Source of the DNA: Kineobactrum sediminis
Lineage (GTDB): Bacteria > Pseudomonadota > Gammaproteobacteria > Pseudomonadales > Halieaceae
Direction of reading: 5' to 3'
Length of the DNA: 64,000 nt
Assembly (NCBI RefSeq): GCF_002868715.1
Contig: NZ_PKLZ01000001.1
Span: 558,001 to 622,000 of the forward strand
The position numbers were made by a program, and so were the translations under genes. This document shows positions 63,809 through 64,000 of this stretch, piece after piece (within the stretch, counting starts at the first letter, position 1; every line of letters starts with the position of its first letter). The notes under the pieces were generated by a model. That model worked only from the letters and a program-made list of their open reading frames with translations. It was not told the DNA's origin and did not search any database.

Positions 63809-64000
63809 ATGACACGAATACCCCTGTTCCTGCTGCTACTGATACTGCCGGCGCTTGCCCAGGCACAGATTTACAAGTCAGTTGATGAGCAGGGCAACGT
63901 CAGTTACAGCGACCAGCCTCCCGAGGATGGCAAGCAAGCTGAAAAGCTGGAGCTGCCGCCGACCAACACGGCACCCGCCCTTGAAACCCGCCCTCGGCAA
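63809..64000 (+). CDS. DUF4124 domain protein, partial (N-terminal 64 residues)
   Basis: The frame opens at ATG 63809 (GAGGTGA upstream) and runs off the right edge. A signal peptide (IPLFLLLLILPALAQA, cleavage near residue 19) is followed by QIYKSVDEQGNVSYSDQPPED, the DUF4124 motif of small exported proteins. The function is unknown. In relatives this gene lies between glnA and ntrBC, which probably follow outside the window. Confidence 0.85.
   Translation, partial: MTRIPLFLLLLILPALAQAQIYKSVDEQGNVSYSDQPPEDGKQAEKLELPPTNTAPALETRPRQ

Overview
The window is about 64 kb of ordinary-looking gammaproteobacterial chromosome of moderately high GC, with densely packed genes and 4-bp stop/start overlaps. 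Gene order closely follows the Pseudomonas aeruginosa blocks hemE-gltD-gltB-aroB-aroK-pilQPONM-ponA-malic enzyme-rpmE-priA-argS-hslVU, ubiE-ubiJ-ubiB-hisI-hisE-tatABC, and the dtd/typA/glnA neighbourhood. An rpoE-chrR pair next to a cyclopropane-fatty-acid-type operon suggests an aerobic, light-exposed, probably marine member of the Cellvibrionales/Halieaceae. That family-level placement is inference, not proof. I see no rRNA, tRNA, insertion sequence, prophage or CRISPR array.

Layout: 1-1937, a cut-off hexapeptide acyltransferase, a TrmB-like methyltransferase and cysE. 1934-10739 (minus), hemE, gltD, gltB, aroB and aroK: haem, glutamate and shikimate synthesis. 10760-15717 (minus), the type IV pilus alignment and secretin operon pilMNOPQ, divergent from mrcA/ponA. 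18387-20052 (minus), malic enzyme and ribosomal protein L31. 20232-34161 (plus), a long series: priA, argS, an FtsN-like SPOR protein, hslVU behind a sigma32-type promoter, a DUF971 protein, ubiE-ubiJ-ubiB, hisI-hisE, tatABC and an ABC exporter. 34248-37037 (minus), the proton-translocating transhydrogenase pntAA-pntAB-pntB.

37270-42010 is the most distinctive regulatory region. A ChrR-type zinc anti-sigma factor and its ECF sigma factor lie divergent from an oxidoreductase/DUF1365/CFA-synthase-family operon. Both directions carry an identically spaced TGATCC-N16-CGTA promoter, so the sigma factor probably controls itself and a membrane-lipid modification operon in response to singlet oxygen. 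42026-45995 (minus) encodes an apparent DNA-repair pair: FAN1 (VRR-NUC nuclease) and an XPD/DinG-like Fe-S helicase with a RecB-like nuclease domain at its N-terminus.

45999-63681 is mainly housekeeping: an EamA transporter, NhaC antiporter, thioesterase, epmA-efp, a 610-residue protein of unknown function, serB and its AhpA/YtjB-type neighbour, parC, a divergent cyclic-nucleotide-binding-like protein, slyD, elaA, dtd, typA and glnA. glnA has a near-perfect sigma54 promoter with upstream NtrC-type sites. The window ends inside a DUF4124 gene, which in relatives precedes ntrBC.
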